A DNA stretch of 64,000 bases, from positions 4,167,001-4,231,000 of the forward strand of contig JBAMJR010000047.1 in assembly GCA_038501785.1 (NCBI GenBank), in the 5' to 3' direction. The position numbers were made by a program, and so were the translations under genes. The stretch is from Myoxocephalus aenaeus. Taxonomy: Eukaryota > Chordata > Actinopteri > Perciformes > Cottidae. Position 1 is the first letter of the stretch. Each line of letters opens with the position of its first letter. The notes below the pieces were generated by a model. The model saw only the letters and a list, made by a program, of their open reading frames with translations. It did not search any database and had not been told where the DNA came from. This document shows positions 14,829 to 27,600 of the stretch, piece by piece.

Positions 14829-14870
<42 letters not shown>
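14829..14870. repeat. (TG)n microsatellite
   Basis: About 21 TG units inside intron 1 of the Par-3 gene. Confidence 0.95.
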
Positions 14871-14872
<2 letters not shown>

Positions 14873-15805
14873 ACAGCACACAGCAGGAGGGAAGCACGGT
14901 AATTGGCTCTTTTGCAGCGACATCACCGGAATTAAGACACACACCTTTATGATATAAGAGGTATGAGTGTGACTTTTCAAATTCGCGTCAGTGGATCGGC
15001 ACGCAGCGGTGCCTGAGTGTTAATTGGCATCACCTCTGGCGTACTTTTGCGCCTGTTTCCTCAACCGGAAAAACACACTTTCCTCCACCCTCTCTTTCTG
15101 CCTCGTGATGAAAAGGGCTGGATGCATGACACTTCAGAGGAAAAGTAATCTATGGAGAGGAGCGAGTGGATGAAAAAAAAAAAAAAGCCCCCTCGTTGTC
15201 AATCCCTGGTAATTCCCCTTTGTATCTTGAATTTTTCCCGTGACACGGGGAATCACCGTGACAGTTAGAAGAGTAAATTCCCTGCAAATCACCCAAACCG
15301 TCATTTAAAGCGAGTGGCGGGAAAGAGAGGGGGACTCCGTGGTCTCTGAAGGAAGGAACCGATGAAGGTCAGGTGACCTTTGCGGCAGCCGGCGTTCTCC
15401 CATCAAAGGTTAAGAATACTCCCGACGCAAATGCTACACAGCAGATGGTTTATAAACACATTATTTTGCGTTGTGATATCTCGCTGAAGGAGTTTTTCGT
15501 CAGGTTTCTTTCTCCTGCTTTCACGTCTCCGTAAGGGAGAACTAAGTTTAAAGTCGCATGCCGGCGGGCATCTGTCCCGCCACACTGCCCTTCGGCTAGC
15601 CTCGGGATGCTGCTTCTGAAGTATTTTTTCCCTTCAGGGAGCAGAGAGTTTAACGCGACGCAAAGTTAGAATACGCTGCTGCAATAGTCTGAGGAATGCA
15701 GCCAGCCAGGCCTAAAAAAGCACAATGACGCAAAAGTTTCAACGGCCACAATAGATACCTTCTGCATAGCTGAGTTCTGACGCACATACTGGACAACTCC
15801 TCTCG

Positions 15806-15849
<44 letters not shown>

Positions 15850-16016
15850 GGAGGCGGAGGAAGAGGATGAGGGCAAAGTACCTCCAGCTTGGTTATTGCT
15901 CTGTCAGGTGTCAGTATGGGGGCTGTAATCTGAACTGAATCTGCAGACAGATCACGGGACGAGGAGAGACAGCTACAGAACCTGAACACACAGCACTCAC
16001 AGCTTACATGCTGGTT

Positions 16017-16017
<1 letters not shown>

Positions 16018-16078
<61 letters not shown>
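16018..16078. repeat. (CA)n microsatellite
   Basis: About 30 CA units; another CA tract of about 39 bp is at 15808-15846. Confidence 0.95.
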
Positions 16079-16081
<3 letters not shown>

Positions 16082-16963
16082 GAAGAGGACTTGAAATGAT
16101 GAGTCAAAAGGTCATCTGCAATAACATGTATCAAAATAAGTGTTACTGTGTCTCAAATGTAAAAGTTTGTAGAGATTAGAATCTTTGTAAATTGAAGTTA
16201 AGCTGCGTGTTGAAGGCAGACGTATATTTAGAGCTAGAAATAGGACCTGATTTTCTACATATCAAGCGTCGGGGTGCAAATCTTTACACAACTCCCCCAG
16301 ACTTCACCACAATAGCAGTGATGGAATAATGTGCGGAAGCGCTGTGAGGAAAAGCTTTTGTCGCGTTTCACAATACACATTTATGCAGTGTGACTCAACA
16401 ACTGTATAAACACGTCCGACTGTTCGTTAAGAGGCTTTGTCAGTTAACATGACAACATCTCCTCAACAACGGATACACGAAAGCAGCTGCACACGCGTAC
16501 GGAGTCACGCCCGAGATTACATTAAAACCACCTGCTAAATGAAGGAGGTCTGCAGAATCCTGTTCCCCAACACACACACACACACACACACACACTCGCC
16601 GATTAAACCCCATTTTCTTGACACCGTCCCTGCTGTCAGCAGCGAGGCCGGTGAGTGGAGAAATGTGCGGTTAAGGTGGCCGCTAAGTGGATTCTGCTGG
16701 CAGGAGCAGCCGGCTCCTCCGGTCAGATCTAGTCGGTCCTCCTCTGGCAGCCGGACTGTCCTCACGACGGTCTGCTTCGATTAGGAGGAGGAGGAGGAGG
16801 AGGAGGCAACGGACTGCTGAGTCAGCAACGGCTCCTCCTAATTAAAATGCTCTGTGAAAAGCAATCAGGGGGCCTGGGGCACGCTCAACGTTTAGCCGGA
16901 TTCAGCTCGTGTGGTCGAGGCCGCGTCTCGCAAAGCATGGACAGGGACAGTCAGTGAAGCGGA

Positions 16964-16965
<2 letters not shown>

Positions 16966-17036
<71 letters not shown>
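16966..17036. repeat. (TG)n microsatellite
   Basis: About 35 uninterrupted TG units in intron 1 of the Par-3 gene. Confidence 0.95.
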
Positions 17037-17038
<2 letters not shown>

Positions 17039-18234
17039 TGCTATTCAGGTGTTTCCTTCCCTGAGAGAAAGCAATCCATCCAATCCATCCTTCCACGCGG
17101 GCCTCTCACATCTCCACAAGCCAGCTTTTTTTTTTTTGCCTCGGAAAGAGTGTGGGAGCTGAATTGAGGGGGGGACCAGCCAACCGATAAGACCCGGACC
17201 TGTCACCAATCCTAATCCCCAATCACTCATGGGACAAAAGCCTCCTGTCCGCGGCAGCGCGCGTCCCCAACTGCGGCCACGTTGAGGGGCGTCAAACAAG
17301 CAAACTCCCACCTGCCCGCTGAGATACCGGGACTTAAAAACAGGGAGCTATTGTACAGGGAGACAGCCGGAGGACTGCGGCCCGGCAGCACTCATCCTCA
17401 CGTCGGCACGCTATCGCGCCGGGACAGCGTGCACATACACGGCGGCTGATTAGTCAAAGGTCAGTTCGGCGGAGTGATTAATGCTCAAGTGATTGCAGCA
17501 TCAGGGAGGTAGAGGGGGGCTGAGGGGGGGGGGGGGGTATCTTTGTGTACATGTGGAACATTCAAAACAACACACGTCACGGGAGAACAACACTGTACAC
17601 CAGCGCAAGGGATATTTTGTGATGATGTGCATTTTCCCAGAATGCCTTTCGTCTCAGGTATGAACTTTGTGCATCCAGATGTTGCATGTAGGCAACTACA
17701 AGAGTTTCTTTTTTCTCTTCCAGTTGAGGCGTGTCACACCTCTTACTCGTAATCTTAAATGTTCTGCAGCTGCATGGCATTCTGGTCTATTGAGGCATAA
17801 TGGCAACCTTCTGTGATGGTTTTCTTCTTTAGTGCAAAAAAGATGATTTATATGAATGTAAAAGTGGATCACTTGGCAGATGGAATGTTTCCCACAGCAG
17901 TTGCACCAGCACAAAAAGACAACAACAACAAAACTTACGTAAGAGTCAAACTTCTTAAGGAGACTTCAGTGAACCAAACTCTACTCAATTTGGGACAAAT
18001 TAAAACATTTTCTCGACACAAACACGTATTCTGTCTCTATCGTTGGCTTTAAAAAGTATGACCATGTCCACATATGGGTCACGTGACACCATAACCTTAA
18101 GTTATGGGAGCCATTGCTTTTATAAAAACATCAGGAATGAGTGGAATTAAAACATATTGTTGTGTCCCGTGGGACAGTGTGGGGCGAGAGAGCCCTGAGG
18201 AAACTGAGTAAGTGACGGTGTGAAGGGTGTTTAC

Positions 18235-18351
18235 CTGCTCCAAAATCCTGCGGTACCTCCGCGTGGCTTGGTCGACTAAATCCCGGACGGTCCACGCAGC
18301 TTTGCAGGGAACCACCACCGCGGTGTCCCCGAACGTCACGGTGACTTTCAT
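18235..18351 (-). CDS. pard3b: Par-3 family cell polarity protein, coding exon 1 (start of protein)
   Basis: Minus-strand exon with the initiator ATG at 18351-18349 in a good vertebrate context (GCTGCC before ATG). It encodes exactly 39 codons, starting MKVTVTFGDTAVVVPC and ending RRYRRILEQ, then a GTAAAC donor. MKVTV-FG-x-VVVPC is the hallmark start of the Par-3/Par-3B N-terminal oligomerisation domain, which folds like a PB1/DIX module and polymerises the scaffold at apical junctions. Exon 1 ends in phase 0 and joins exon 2 in frame across about 5 kb. Only the first 72 residues are visible here; PDZ domains and the aPKC-binding region would lie left of the window. Choosing PARD3B over PARD3 rests on a few residues and could be wrong; Par-3 family membership is secure. 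Confidence 0.9.
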
Positions 18352-18790
18352 GGCAGCCGTGAAGGTCAAATGTTGTGGAAAATAGTAAAGCAATTAATCC
18401 AAGTTTCAGGCCGGTGTCTCGACCCCGGGAGCGGCTGCCTGGTTGGCTCGAGGGAGGTGGCACCTGTCTGCCGAAACTGGAGCAACAGGTGTCTCAAGTC
18501 AGGTCGAAAGCCCGATGAAGTCACTTTGTGTGTCCGCCTCTACCGACGCGCGCGCACGACATTTTTTTTACGCCAAGTTGTCGTTGCTTGTCGTGGGGAA
18601 AAACGCAGAAGGTTTACGGGTTACAGCCGCGGAGCGCGACGAGTTTCTGTCATTGCGGAGCGCCGCGCGGATCCACCCAAACAAAACAAACTGCGCGAGG
18701 AACCCGGAAGGAATCACAGCGGCTCGAACGCTCCAGGAAACTGCATTCCCAGCGACACAGCAGCTCACCTCGTTTTTAGTTCGCTAGTTT
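18352..18790 (-). promoter_or_regulatory. CpG-rich 5' flank / likely promoter and 5' UTR of the Par-3 gene
   Basis: Immediately upstream of the Par-3 start codon, about 18410-18730 is visibly enriched in G+C and CpG (gcgcgcacgac, ggagcgcgacg, gcgccgcgcggatcc) compared with the AT-rich sequence beyond 18800. This is what a CpG-island promoter of a broadly expressed vertebrate gene looks like. No TATA box stands out. A 153-codon plus-strand frame in the same stretch is a by-product of the base composition. The transcription start cannot be placed. Confidence 0.45.
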
Positions 18791-21700
18791 GTTTCTTTTT
18801 GCGTCTTGATCTCGATAATGTTTCTCTTTAAATGTTTTCTCAGAAGAAGTTTAATGTATTTGATGTCGTTTTAGGCTTTTGAGAGAAACACCTGTTGGAC
18901 AGTGAACATCCAATAACACTGTTTTCATTAAGTAATGCATTATGGCACAATGGTTACGTCATCTAATAAACTCTCACTTTACAAACAAAAATTGTATAGG
19001 AATTAATTTAAAATATGACATATCCTCATGAAATGAGTTTCATTTAATATAGATTACTTTTAACGTTACTACCACATTTATTCAGGTTTTGAACCGCTCC
19101 GAATTAGAATAATCCCAATTTGTTATAAACGCAACAGCAGATCATGTGACAATAATTAACCAATCAGTTCCTCGGGACAGCTTTCATCCTTTCTGTCTGA
19201 ACACATCACAACATCAGGTTAAAAGGTCAACCAAACTGCAGCAATATGCTACCATGACATCAGTTCAGTCAGGTTCTGGGCTCATCGTAGCTGAGATTAA
19301 AAAAAAAAATTAATCAGAGGCCGATATTGTGCATTTCACCAGTCTGCATTTATTTCCCAGGTATTTTTGTGAGCTACATTATAAATGAACATTGTACATA
19401 CACAGCCTGTAAGTCAACAGTAGATTTACAGGCACGGTTCAAATGTCCTCCACCTTAATGCCCCTGTAAAAATGATCCAATATTATACATTTTAATATGT
19501 GATAGTGTAACATTGACAGTGGTCATTCCCCTCCACAATGATAACCTTTACTTGTAATAGTTTATGTTGCCTAGTATTGCCCTTAAATGCATATTCTGGT
19601 TTTTAAACCATTTCCTAAATGTCATAATGTGTGTTTCTACATACTACTGTGAAGTCATATTATATATGGACAGAGGTAAACTGTCCACATTTGCAGAGAA
19701 TTATGTCAGGCTAACTCCTTCTAATCCCCCTGTACTCACACACACACACACACACACCTCTACATACTAATTACCTGCCCATTATTGTCTGTCATTTTAT
19801 GTCATTAGGTGTGTTGTGAAATTGCCTTTATGGATATTAATGGCCGCTGACACGCTCCCGTGCCTTATTCCCGCGCATTGTTTGGTTTTGCTCCCGGGAA
19901 TTTCCTCCCCGACAAATCAGAAAGCCGCCGCTGCAGATGGATTCATAATTGGGACAAGCAATTATTTCCACTGCCGCTGTAATTCGCCCGAAATGTACGG
20001 AACGGAACAATGAAGGGCTGACAGCCTCTTTTACCTCTCGTTTCATCTCACTCCTCTCATCCCCAATAAACACGGGGAGGTGAGCCGAGGAGAGAGAGAG
20101 AGACAGATCATCTATGGGCTCTGATTTTTTTAGATCATCTTTCATTCTCTACCTGGTTTAACACGGTGTTCGCAGAGCCACTGAGAGTGTGTGATGCTGC
20201 TTATGTTCCCCTGGTGTGATTGTGGCAGCTGCTGACTCATCAGTGCTGTTGTTGCCAATACTTGGCTGCACTCCGTCAGCAGTGGAACATGTGTGTGTTT
20301 CCATACAACCTTATTTAATCCCTGTGAGCAAAGCGAGCGATAAAGCGGTGCGATGTCAGTGCTTTCAGGCCCCGCTTCTCCATCCAATGTTCCATCACTC
20401 ACACTGTTGGTTAATGAAAGGCTCTGCCACTGATGTGTGTGCCAAATAATTGTCTCTTATTAACTTTCCACACTCACCTGCCGGTTAACAGAACGAACAA
20501 GAAAAACAAACAAAACGGCATATTCCAAAAGCCACACTTGGCAACTTTGCACTCCAGCAGCTCGAAGTGGCAACGGGGGATTGCTGATTGACATTTTGAG
20601 GACTTCATTACCCAGAAATCACGTGAAGTGGCTCCCGTCGACGGCACCTAAATGCATTGTTTGGAACAGCAGGTGTAGAGACCAAAAAAAACAAAAGGTA
20701 TTTTGGATGACGTTCGGCGAGTCCTGATTGTAACTGGAGTGCTTCTGCAGGACTTGAGGAACATGCTGCACTCTCAATGGAATCAGAATTTTATTTTATT
20801 TTTTATTTGTTTCACACATGCACGTTTCACAAGATTCTTTTGTCATTTAATAATGACAGTAGAGCTACATTCGTTTAAAATTCTTCATTCTGTTGTCTCC
20901 TGATCCAGAAGATGCAAAATCTCCTCTCAGCTTTATTCTTTCATGCCTCAAATGACAATTACAGTCGTGACATATTACCAAGAATAGGAATAGGAAACAA
21001 ACAAACAAAATGTATTAAATACAGAGACCTAGCACCCTGAACAACATAGCACCTTTCCATGGACACTGACTGTGTTACAGAGAATCTTCTCTGTTTGCTC
21101 AAGGCGGCTCCCGCCCACCAGCGCGGCTCCCATTCATGTCAGAGGAAAGCTTTGTGCGACGCGTCGGAGGCCTCAAAATGACTTCACGCCGCAAAGACGC
21201 TTCAAAAAAAAGGAACGGAATGATGGGATGTCGAGCGTTGTGACAAAGACACAGTGAGCGCGCCATCTGATCTGCAAGGGAGGAAAGGAGCCGTTTGTCT
21301 GGCCCGAGAGCCAACAAGTTTTGACAACCCTGTTTGCACAACAGTCTGTGATGTCACTTCCTCTATCAATAGAGCGGCGGCCTCTTCGCCACGCCTTGAC
21401 CTCGCCGTGGCAATAGGTGACGCAAAGGCCGAGACTTTGTTCGTCAGAATGTAAAAAGCTCCGTTTTTTACGACCGCCTTTGAGCTAAATCGCCGTTATA
21501 AAGTTGCACACTGTGATCTATCGAGCCTTTTCTTCTGAGTCTTTTCAATCTTAGCCTCGTCTGGAAGTGAGGCGCGCTCGCCAAAGTGTCGGCCGTCAAT
21601 AAAATCCCAGTGATGGTTTTTGTTGTTTTGTTCAGCGCTCTTGAGTGCAATTTACAGGGCTGACTTGTCTGGGTCGATATCTCGTGTTGATTTGCTTTCA

Positions 21701-21900
21701 GTCTTCGAGCAGTGCCCCTTTTCTAAAGAGCAAAATTGACATGTTCTCAGCGGCAGTGCCACCACCCCTGTGTTTTTAGCTCAGTGTGAGAGCGAGGCTG
21801 GTCAATAGCTGAGACTTGCTTCACTTCCTGCTGTGCTGCTTACAATTACAGGCCCCAAATCAGTAGCAAGGATTACTCATAAAAACCTTCTCTCGCTCTC

Positions 21901-21903
<3 letters not shown>

Positions 21904-21978
<75 letters not shown>
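21904..21978. repeat. (TG)n microsatellite
   Basis: About 37 uninterrupted TG units, intergenic. Confidence 0.95.
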
Positions 21979-21979
<1 letters not shown>

Positions 21980-23166
21980 CCGTGCAAGTAGGCCATGGAG
22001 AGATGGCGTTCGCAATCACAAAATGTGACTTTCAGTCAGCGTGAGGATTTCATTTCAGACCTCAGGTATAATATTCACGCTGCAAAATTGCATTCCTTTC
22101 CTTTTGTGCGCGACTGCCGAAAAGCTCCAATTGAATTCGCTCGCCTGTGAATTACAAGTGTTTGCCAAAGTTGCCCCGAATTGTTGTCTGGCATAATCAC
22201 AGTTATTCAAAGCAGAAACAGCTGTCATCGGGCGGCGTGATCTAGGGACACGTATTGTACACTTCTACAACTCAGGGGGATCTTTGTGGAGCGCAGGTAG
22301 AAGGAGAAGTGTGCAGGATTGTAAACCAAAAAGAGGAAGTTGGAGTCGTGGTGCGTGGTGACTATACAGTATCTCCAGCTCAGACATCTACAGTGACATC
22401 TGAATGTGCAGGAGGTTGCAGTCCTCACTGCCGGTGGGATTCGTCGGGCTGCTGGAAGGGATCTCTTTCATATTAAACAAGTGACCCACGAAATACCCAG
22501 CTCTTAGTGTTAACCCTAGCTGGCAGAACTACCGGCCAAAAGCGGGGCTCAGCACCGGGTCAAGCTCAGTTCAGTTGGGTCCTTTACTTGTCTGGAGTGT
22601 TTAACACAGAATACAACCATAAGGCCGTCATGTTTTTGTTTTTTTAAACATGGTTTCCAGCTGTCCTTTGTGTCCTATGTATCTTACATGTGTTTTACAT
22701 GGCCATTTGGTTCTTTTACGACGTGCATTAGCCCGAGCTTTCAGTTCTACTTCTGGTTTTTCAGTTTGTCACTTAAAGGGCCAGTGTGTAGCATTTTATT
22801 GAATCTATGAGCAGAAAGGGAATATTCACCCGTGTTTTCATTAATGCATAAATCACATCAAACTAAGAATCCTTGTGTTCATAGAGTCTTGTTTCACCAC
22901 CATGTTTCTACTGTAGACTCTTATCAACTATAGGATTTCCTCCTTTTATGCAGAAGGACCTCCACTGTGAGATAAAGGCAGACACTTGAGAATAACTTTT
23001 ATTTTGTGGCGCACAGTTGGACTCACATTTCAAGTTAAATGTTTGGAAAGTGCACAAATGTTTTTATGTATTTTGTAATTCTATGGATTCTTTGTAACAC
23101 TGTTATTCCATCGTTATTCACAGTTCCTCCAAAATAAAAGCCCTTGCTTGATTCCAAAATGCTAAA

Positions 23167-23218
23167 TGTGTGCGTGTGCGTGTGTGCGTGTGTGTGTGCG
23201 TGTGCGTGCGTGTGTGTC
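23167..23218. repeat. (TG)n microsatellite with CG interruptions
   Basis: Alternating gtgtgcgtgtg repeats, 52 bp, a potential Z-DNA former because CG and TG steps alternate without a break in phase. Confidence 0.9.
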
Positions 23219-24471
23219 TTTTGGATATAAAACCCGCGCCTGTTGTAAAGACGTGCATTTATTTGAAGCCATCCTTTTCTTTGATCGAACACTCCGGGAA
23301 AGCTGTTGTTGGTGTGCCAGCGGCTGACTGAATGGATCTTGTTATGCAAGCGGATGAGAGCGGTTCTGTGTTAATCATCTACTTTTGGAGCAGCAGCTCC
23401 CACTGGCAAGAAACCAGCGGATGAGCTATTATGTCATCAGCGGCATAAAAGATCATAGAGCAGGTTAAGAAGGAAGAAATCAGGCTACGGGCGATGGCAG
23501 CCGGAGGAAGGATGTGGATTCGTGGATTGCATCGACGCGTCTGCGCGCATTCTCACACTCTTTTCCGGCAAGAAACATGTTTTTCTTCGTTTCCTTTCAC
23601 AAAGGACAAGCATTCCATTTTTTGACTGTTGCACACGCCTAATTAGACTAATTAGATATTTCTCAGCCGAAGCCCGGCGTTTAACAAGACGAGGCCCTCG
23701 CCCTTTTGCACCGTGCTCCTTGATGGGTGAGAATGAGACTTTATATTCACTAGGCAGGTAGCACATCACACACTCTCTCACACACACGTCCCTTAATGGA
23801 TCAAATTAGCGCTCTGGCACATAAACCCTGTTTTTCCACCCGCTCTTCCTCCCCCCCTCCCTTTCTTGTTCTCTCTCCTTTTCTTCCTCGCTCCTTCTGT
23901 CAGAGACAGTCGCCGGGTAATTAAAATCTACATTGAGACAAAAGTTGCTTTAATTTAAGTTCATTACACCGTGCCAGTCTCTAGGCTTCGCGGGAGACCT
24001 TTTTTTTTGGGGGGGGGGGGGAATCCGCTGCCTTGAAACCATGGCAACTGCCGCATAACCTCATTTTCCGCCTAATCACAGCGAGAGCGACTGCTAAACA
24101 TTGATTTGGACAATTATGGGGCTACATTTGCAACAAAGGCAAACAAGGCAGAGGCAGTGGTTGGGGAAGGTGAAGTGGGAAGGGGAGGCGACTTCATGTA
24201 AGTGCTTGCAGGGGAAATGAAAGCGAGAGCCGAGGAGAGGGCTCAGCGTGGTACATGTCTGGATAGTTTAATGGCTCTAATGTCACCTTTTCCGCCGTCT
24301 GCAGCTCTTAAATGCCCCAGTGATGTCGTTCTTTTCAATCCGTCTGACATCCTGTGGCTCGTCCTCGCGGCTCCGCCTCGTGAACTTTTCTTCTCGGTTT
24401 ATTTCAACCTGGTAATTTGGCCGACAGAACATGTCTATTCACAGCAGCAGTGTATTATGTGTTTCTGTTTC

Positions 24472-24667
24472 TTAAAGGGCCGGTTCAGTCAAATCACTTC
24501 CCATGCCAGCGTTCTATCTGCGGCGATAGTTTCTCCTTTAATCTGTAGATCTTTTGATATATTTACGGGACATGGTTTCAGAGCACTGGCACCAAATGTT
24601 TACAGCCATCAGAGGTGTCAGTGAATGCACCGTGTATATTTGTGATTTGGGTGAACTGGCCCTTTAA
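24472..24667. repeat. MITE-like inverted-repeat element (196 bp)
   Basis: It starts ttaaagggccggttcag and ends ctggccctttaa; the 26-bp terminal inverted repeats agree at about 23 positions (both continue into caaatcac). ttaaaggg(a/c)cagttcaccc is a widespread teleost MITE end. No coding sequence inside, although a 140-codon chance frame overlaps it. Confidence 0.8.
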
Positions 24668-27600
24668 ACTGGGCCCGTTCGCCCAATTTCACCCAGCAAA
24701 TGCTTTAAGCTCCGCTCTGTGACACTGCAAACAAACAACCTGGGTTTAATTACAAGCTGGAGGGGCCGCCTGGTCAGTCATGGCCTCAGGGGTCAAAGGT
24801 CAAAGAGGGAAAAAGTTGAGCGCGGCTTTATTGTAATAACACCACCTCATTATAGGGTATCGCTACCTTTCCAGCAGGGTCAGGCATTTGTTTCGGCTGA
24901 CCTGGCTTCAAAGGGACTCTGTTGCTGTTACGTGACCCCGGTCAAATCAGGGGGATTCTGGGTATTTATGAGTGGGCAGAATATAGTGAGGTTAAGTCAG
25001 CAGATGAGAGGGAAAGACAAATAAAACTGTTGTGTCTGTGCATACGTGCCCACATGTCCATCACAACTTGAGATGGGAGAACTAATGACAATCCATCGAC
25101 CAAGCACGCTCAATTAAGTTATGCAAATGCACTAATTGCAAATGCATGGCGGCCCTGCCTCGTCACTTAACCCTCCGTAACCCGTTTAGAGGGTTTCCAT
25201 AGCAGCTTACAGTTTGGCTGGCGAGATGGATCCGTCTCTGGCAGCTACGAAGAGAGGGCGGGTGCGGCGGTAAGAGGGTGTGGGAAGGGAGGAGGGTGTG
25301 CATGTACAAAGAAGAAAAGAGAGATCAAAATTGCCCCTCTGCCAATCAAAAAACCCAATTATCGTTCTCAATCAGCGCGGGGGGACGACACAAAGAGACG
25401 CGCTCGTACAATGGATCAGCGGTCTAGACCAGAACAATTACCGCGTAATTAGTTCCTCAGACAATTCAGGATTGATCCGCCTTTGATTTGCATGCAGAAT
25501 TGGGTCGGGAGAAAGCCCGGCTTTGAGAGTGCATGAGACTTTCCCATCACACCCACTGAGGCTCAGGCCGCGCTGGCGACTGAAAACTCTGAGCGAGGAG
25601 GAGCAGTTCAACGAGGCAAAAATGAAGAAAAAAAAAAATGTCTCAGTGGAAAAATTGAGCTCCATCACCCGGTTGTTCGCGTTATTGGAACTTTTGCACT
25701 GCCTTGTACTTTTGATCGGAAAGAGGGGAGGAGATGGAGGATTGGAGGAGTGGAGAAATTACTTCTGTGCCCCTTCAGCTAGCACAGCACGGCGTGATGA
25801 AGCTCTTTCTAACCTAAATGCCCCCAATTTGAATCTTCCTCCACGAGTGAAGATGGCGGCGATGGCGGTGTCTCCGCTCGCAGGGCGTGATTGCGAGACA
25901 GAGGTTGTTACTCACTTGACCAGCCTGGACCTGATTCTGTGGTGGAAGGAGCCGCGATCAATGGCGAGGAGGAGGAGGTGGTGGAAGCAGGAGAGTGGTC
26001 TGAACTTGTCGTGGAGGAGGGTGGGGGTGTCGGGGGGCTTCACGCTGCGCGTCTTTCAGAAATCCAGACTCGATCACTTTCTGGGAGAGAAAAGGCTTTC
26101 TGTGAATAGGCCGTGATTGCTCCGTGGCACAAAGGCACGAGGGTACAGGTAATGGATGTGTGCTTTTGACAGACACCACCCAGCAGCAGCTACATTGCTA
26201 GGTGCTCCGCCTTTTGATTTGGGAGAACCGTTGCTGTGGCGACCGCACAAGTTGATTGGCGCCCTGCTTACTTCCTTTTTTGGGGGGAGGTAGGCGATTT
26301 ACATGGAGCACTTTCCTGAGTATAGTAGCGAAGAGGCTCGCAGACGACATGTGAGCCTCATTTGACGGAGCGGAACGCACATATTGATTCAATTAAAAAG
26401 TGGATTTGTGCCAAATGAGTCAATAAGTGGGGATGTTTAATATCCTGAGACATTTTGATTAGTTTTGTTCAGGTGCGATCGCTTCTACTGAGAACACCGA
26501 GGTTTGGTCCTCTGTGTTTATTCTGGGGATCTTTAAGAACCGGCCAGTTAGAAGGAAACTTTTATTCTAATTTACACTGGGTTAATGAGTCAAAAACCAA
26601 GATGGCGACAGGCTACAGACAGATTTTAGGGTTAGTGCATTAAGAGTACAGCAGAGATTTATGTGTTTTACTGTTATTAATATTTCGGGAAAGCACAGTA
26701 GCCGATGTCTTGTTGAGTCATAATATTCTCCCTAATACATGCAGAAGAAGTTGATTGATTTAAATATATATAAATGCAGGATATGTATATGTTTTTGTTT
26801 GTTTTGACAAAATGGGGGCCTTCCTCTTTTCCCATCTCTTCCTCTTTTCCTAAAGTCAAGGCCGCATGTTACCTTGAGAGTATCAATTTCATTTAATCCC
26901 AGGCCCATGTAGCCCCATTAATTCAGCAACACGGCGTCTTGTGTCTTCTTTTTCTCATCTCAGTGAATCCAAAGCACACTTTCCCAAGAAGGAGTCGCAT
27001 AAATATGGATGGAGTAAAGCATTGAAATAAACTCTTGGATCTCACTCTCGGTTCTCAGGTCGATGGCGGAGGCTCAGTCCAGGCTTACAGCGGCCTCGTG
27101 TAGACTACACCAAGGTTGAGGATGAAAAGGAAGAGCTATTTGTGTCCAGCGCTCCTTTGTAATTAGAGAAGAATCCATACGCCGTAGTTTCTCAACCAAG
27201 TCTACAATTCTGCCGAGCCATAATTTACTTAATTACCCAGAGACGCCTCTTTGATTCAGTCAATATCAAAAAGAGCTTTTCTGGAGGAGAGGTGGGGGAT
27301 GATAGTAATTTTGAGGCTGTTTGGGTCCCATTCGCTGTCTTTTTTCTTCTTCTTGTGAGCAATACACTGATTATAGATGAGAGGTTGTCAGATATGTCTG
27401 TTGTGCCTTTTTCACTCGGTGGCAGAGCCATTTAAAAGTGAGGACTTCGGTGAGAGTACACTTTAAATCCAATAATAGTAGAAAGAGCTAATATTGATCC
27501 CATCTTTCTGTCTGCTTAATATCCTCCAGCCATTGTGCCGGCCCGAGATGGGTGCGATTAACTCTAAATCTGTTTGATTCAAGAGGTAAATTGGAAATAG

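Larger units (their letters stand above)
13178..18234 (-). other. pard3b: intron 1 of the Par-3 family gene
   Basis: About 5.06 kb between the GTAAAC donor of exon 1 and the CAG acceptor of exon 2. The acceptor-side pyrimidine tract is a short TG repeat (ttttgtgtgtgtgtccag on the minus strand) rather than an ordinary C/T run. The intron carries several (CA)n tracts (14829-14870, 15808-15846, 16018-16078, 16570-16596, 16966-17036) and a (GGA)n run near 16784-16806. No further coding exon was found. Confidence 0.7.

Noticed and set aside
18370..18831. 153-codon plus-strand frame opposite the Par-3 5' flank
   Set aside because: It lies antisense in the CpG-rich promoter region, where stop codons are rare by composition; no homology pattern and no splice structure.
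24202..24624. 140-codon plus-strand frame
   Set aside because: Its second half lies inside the MITE-like element at 24472-24667 and its composition is that of random translation.
25523..26116. 197-codon plus-strand frame with an internal ATGGCGGCGATGGCGG
   Set aside because: It begins at a TTG, is Arg/Trp/Lys-rich in a GGA-rich stretch, shows no domain and has no conserved-looking splice partner; probably chance.
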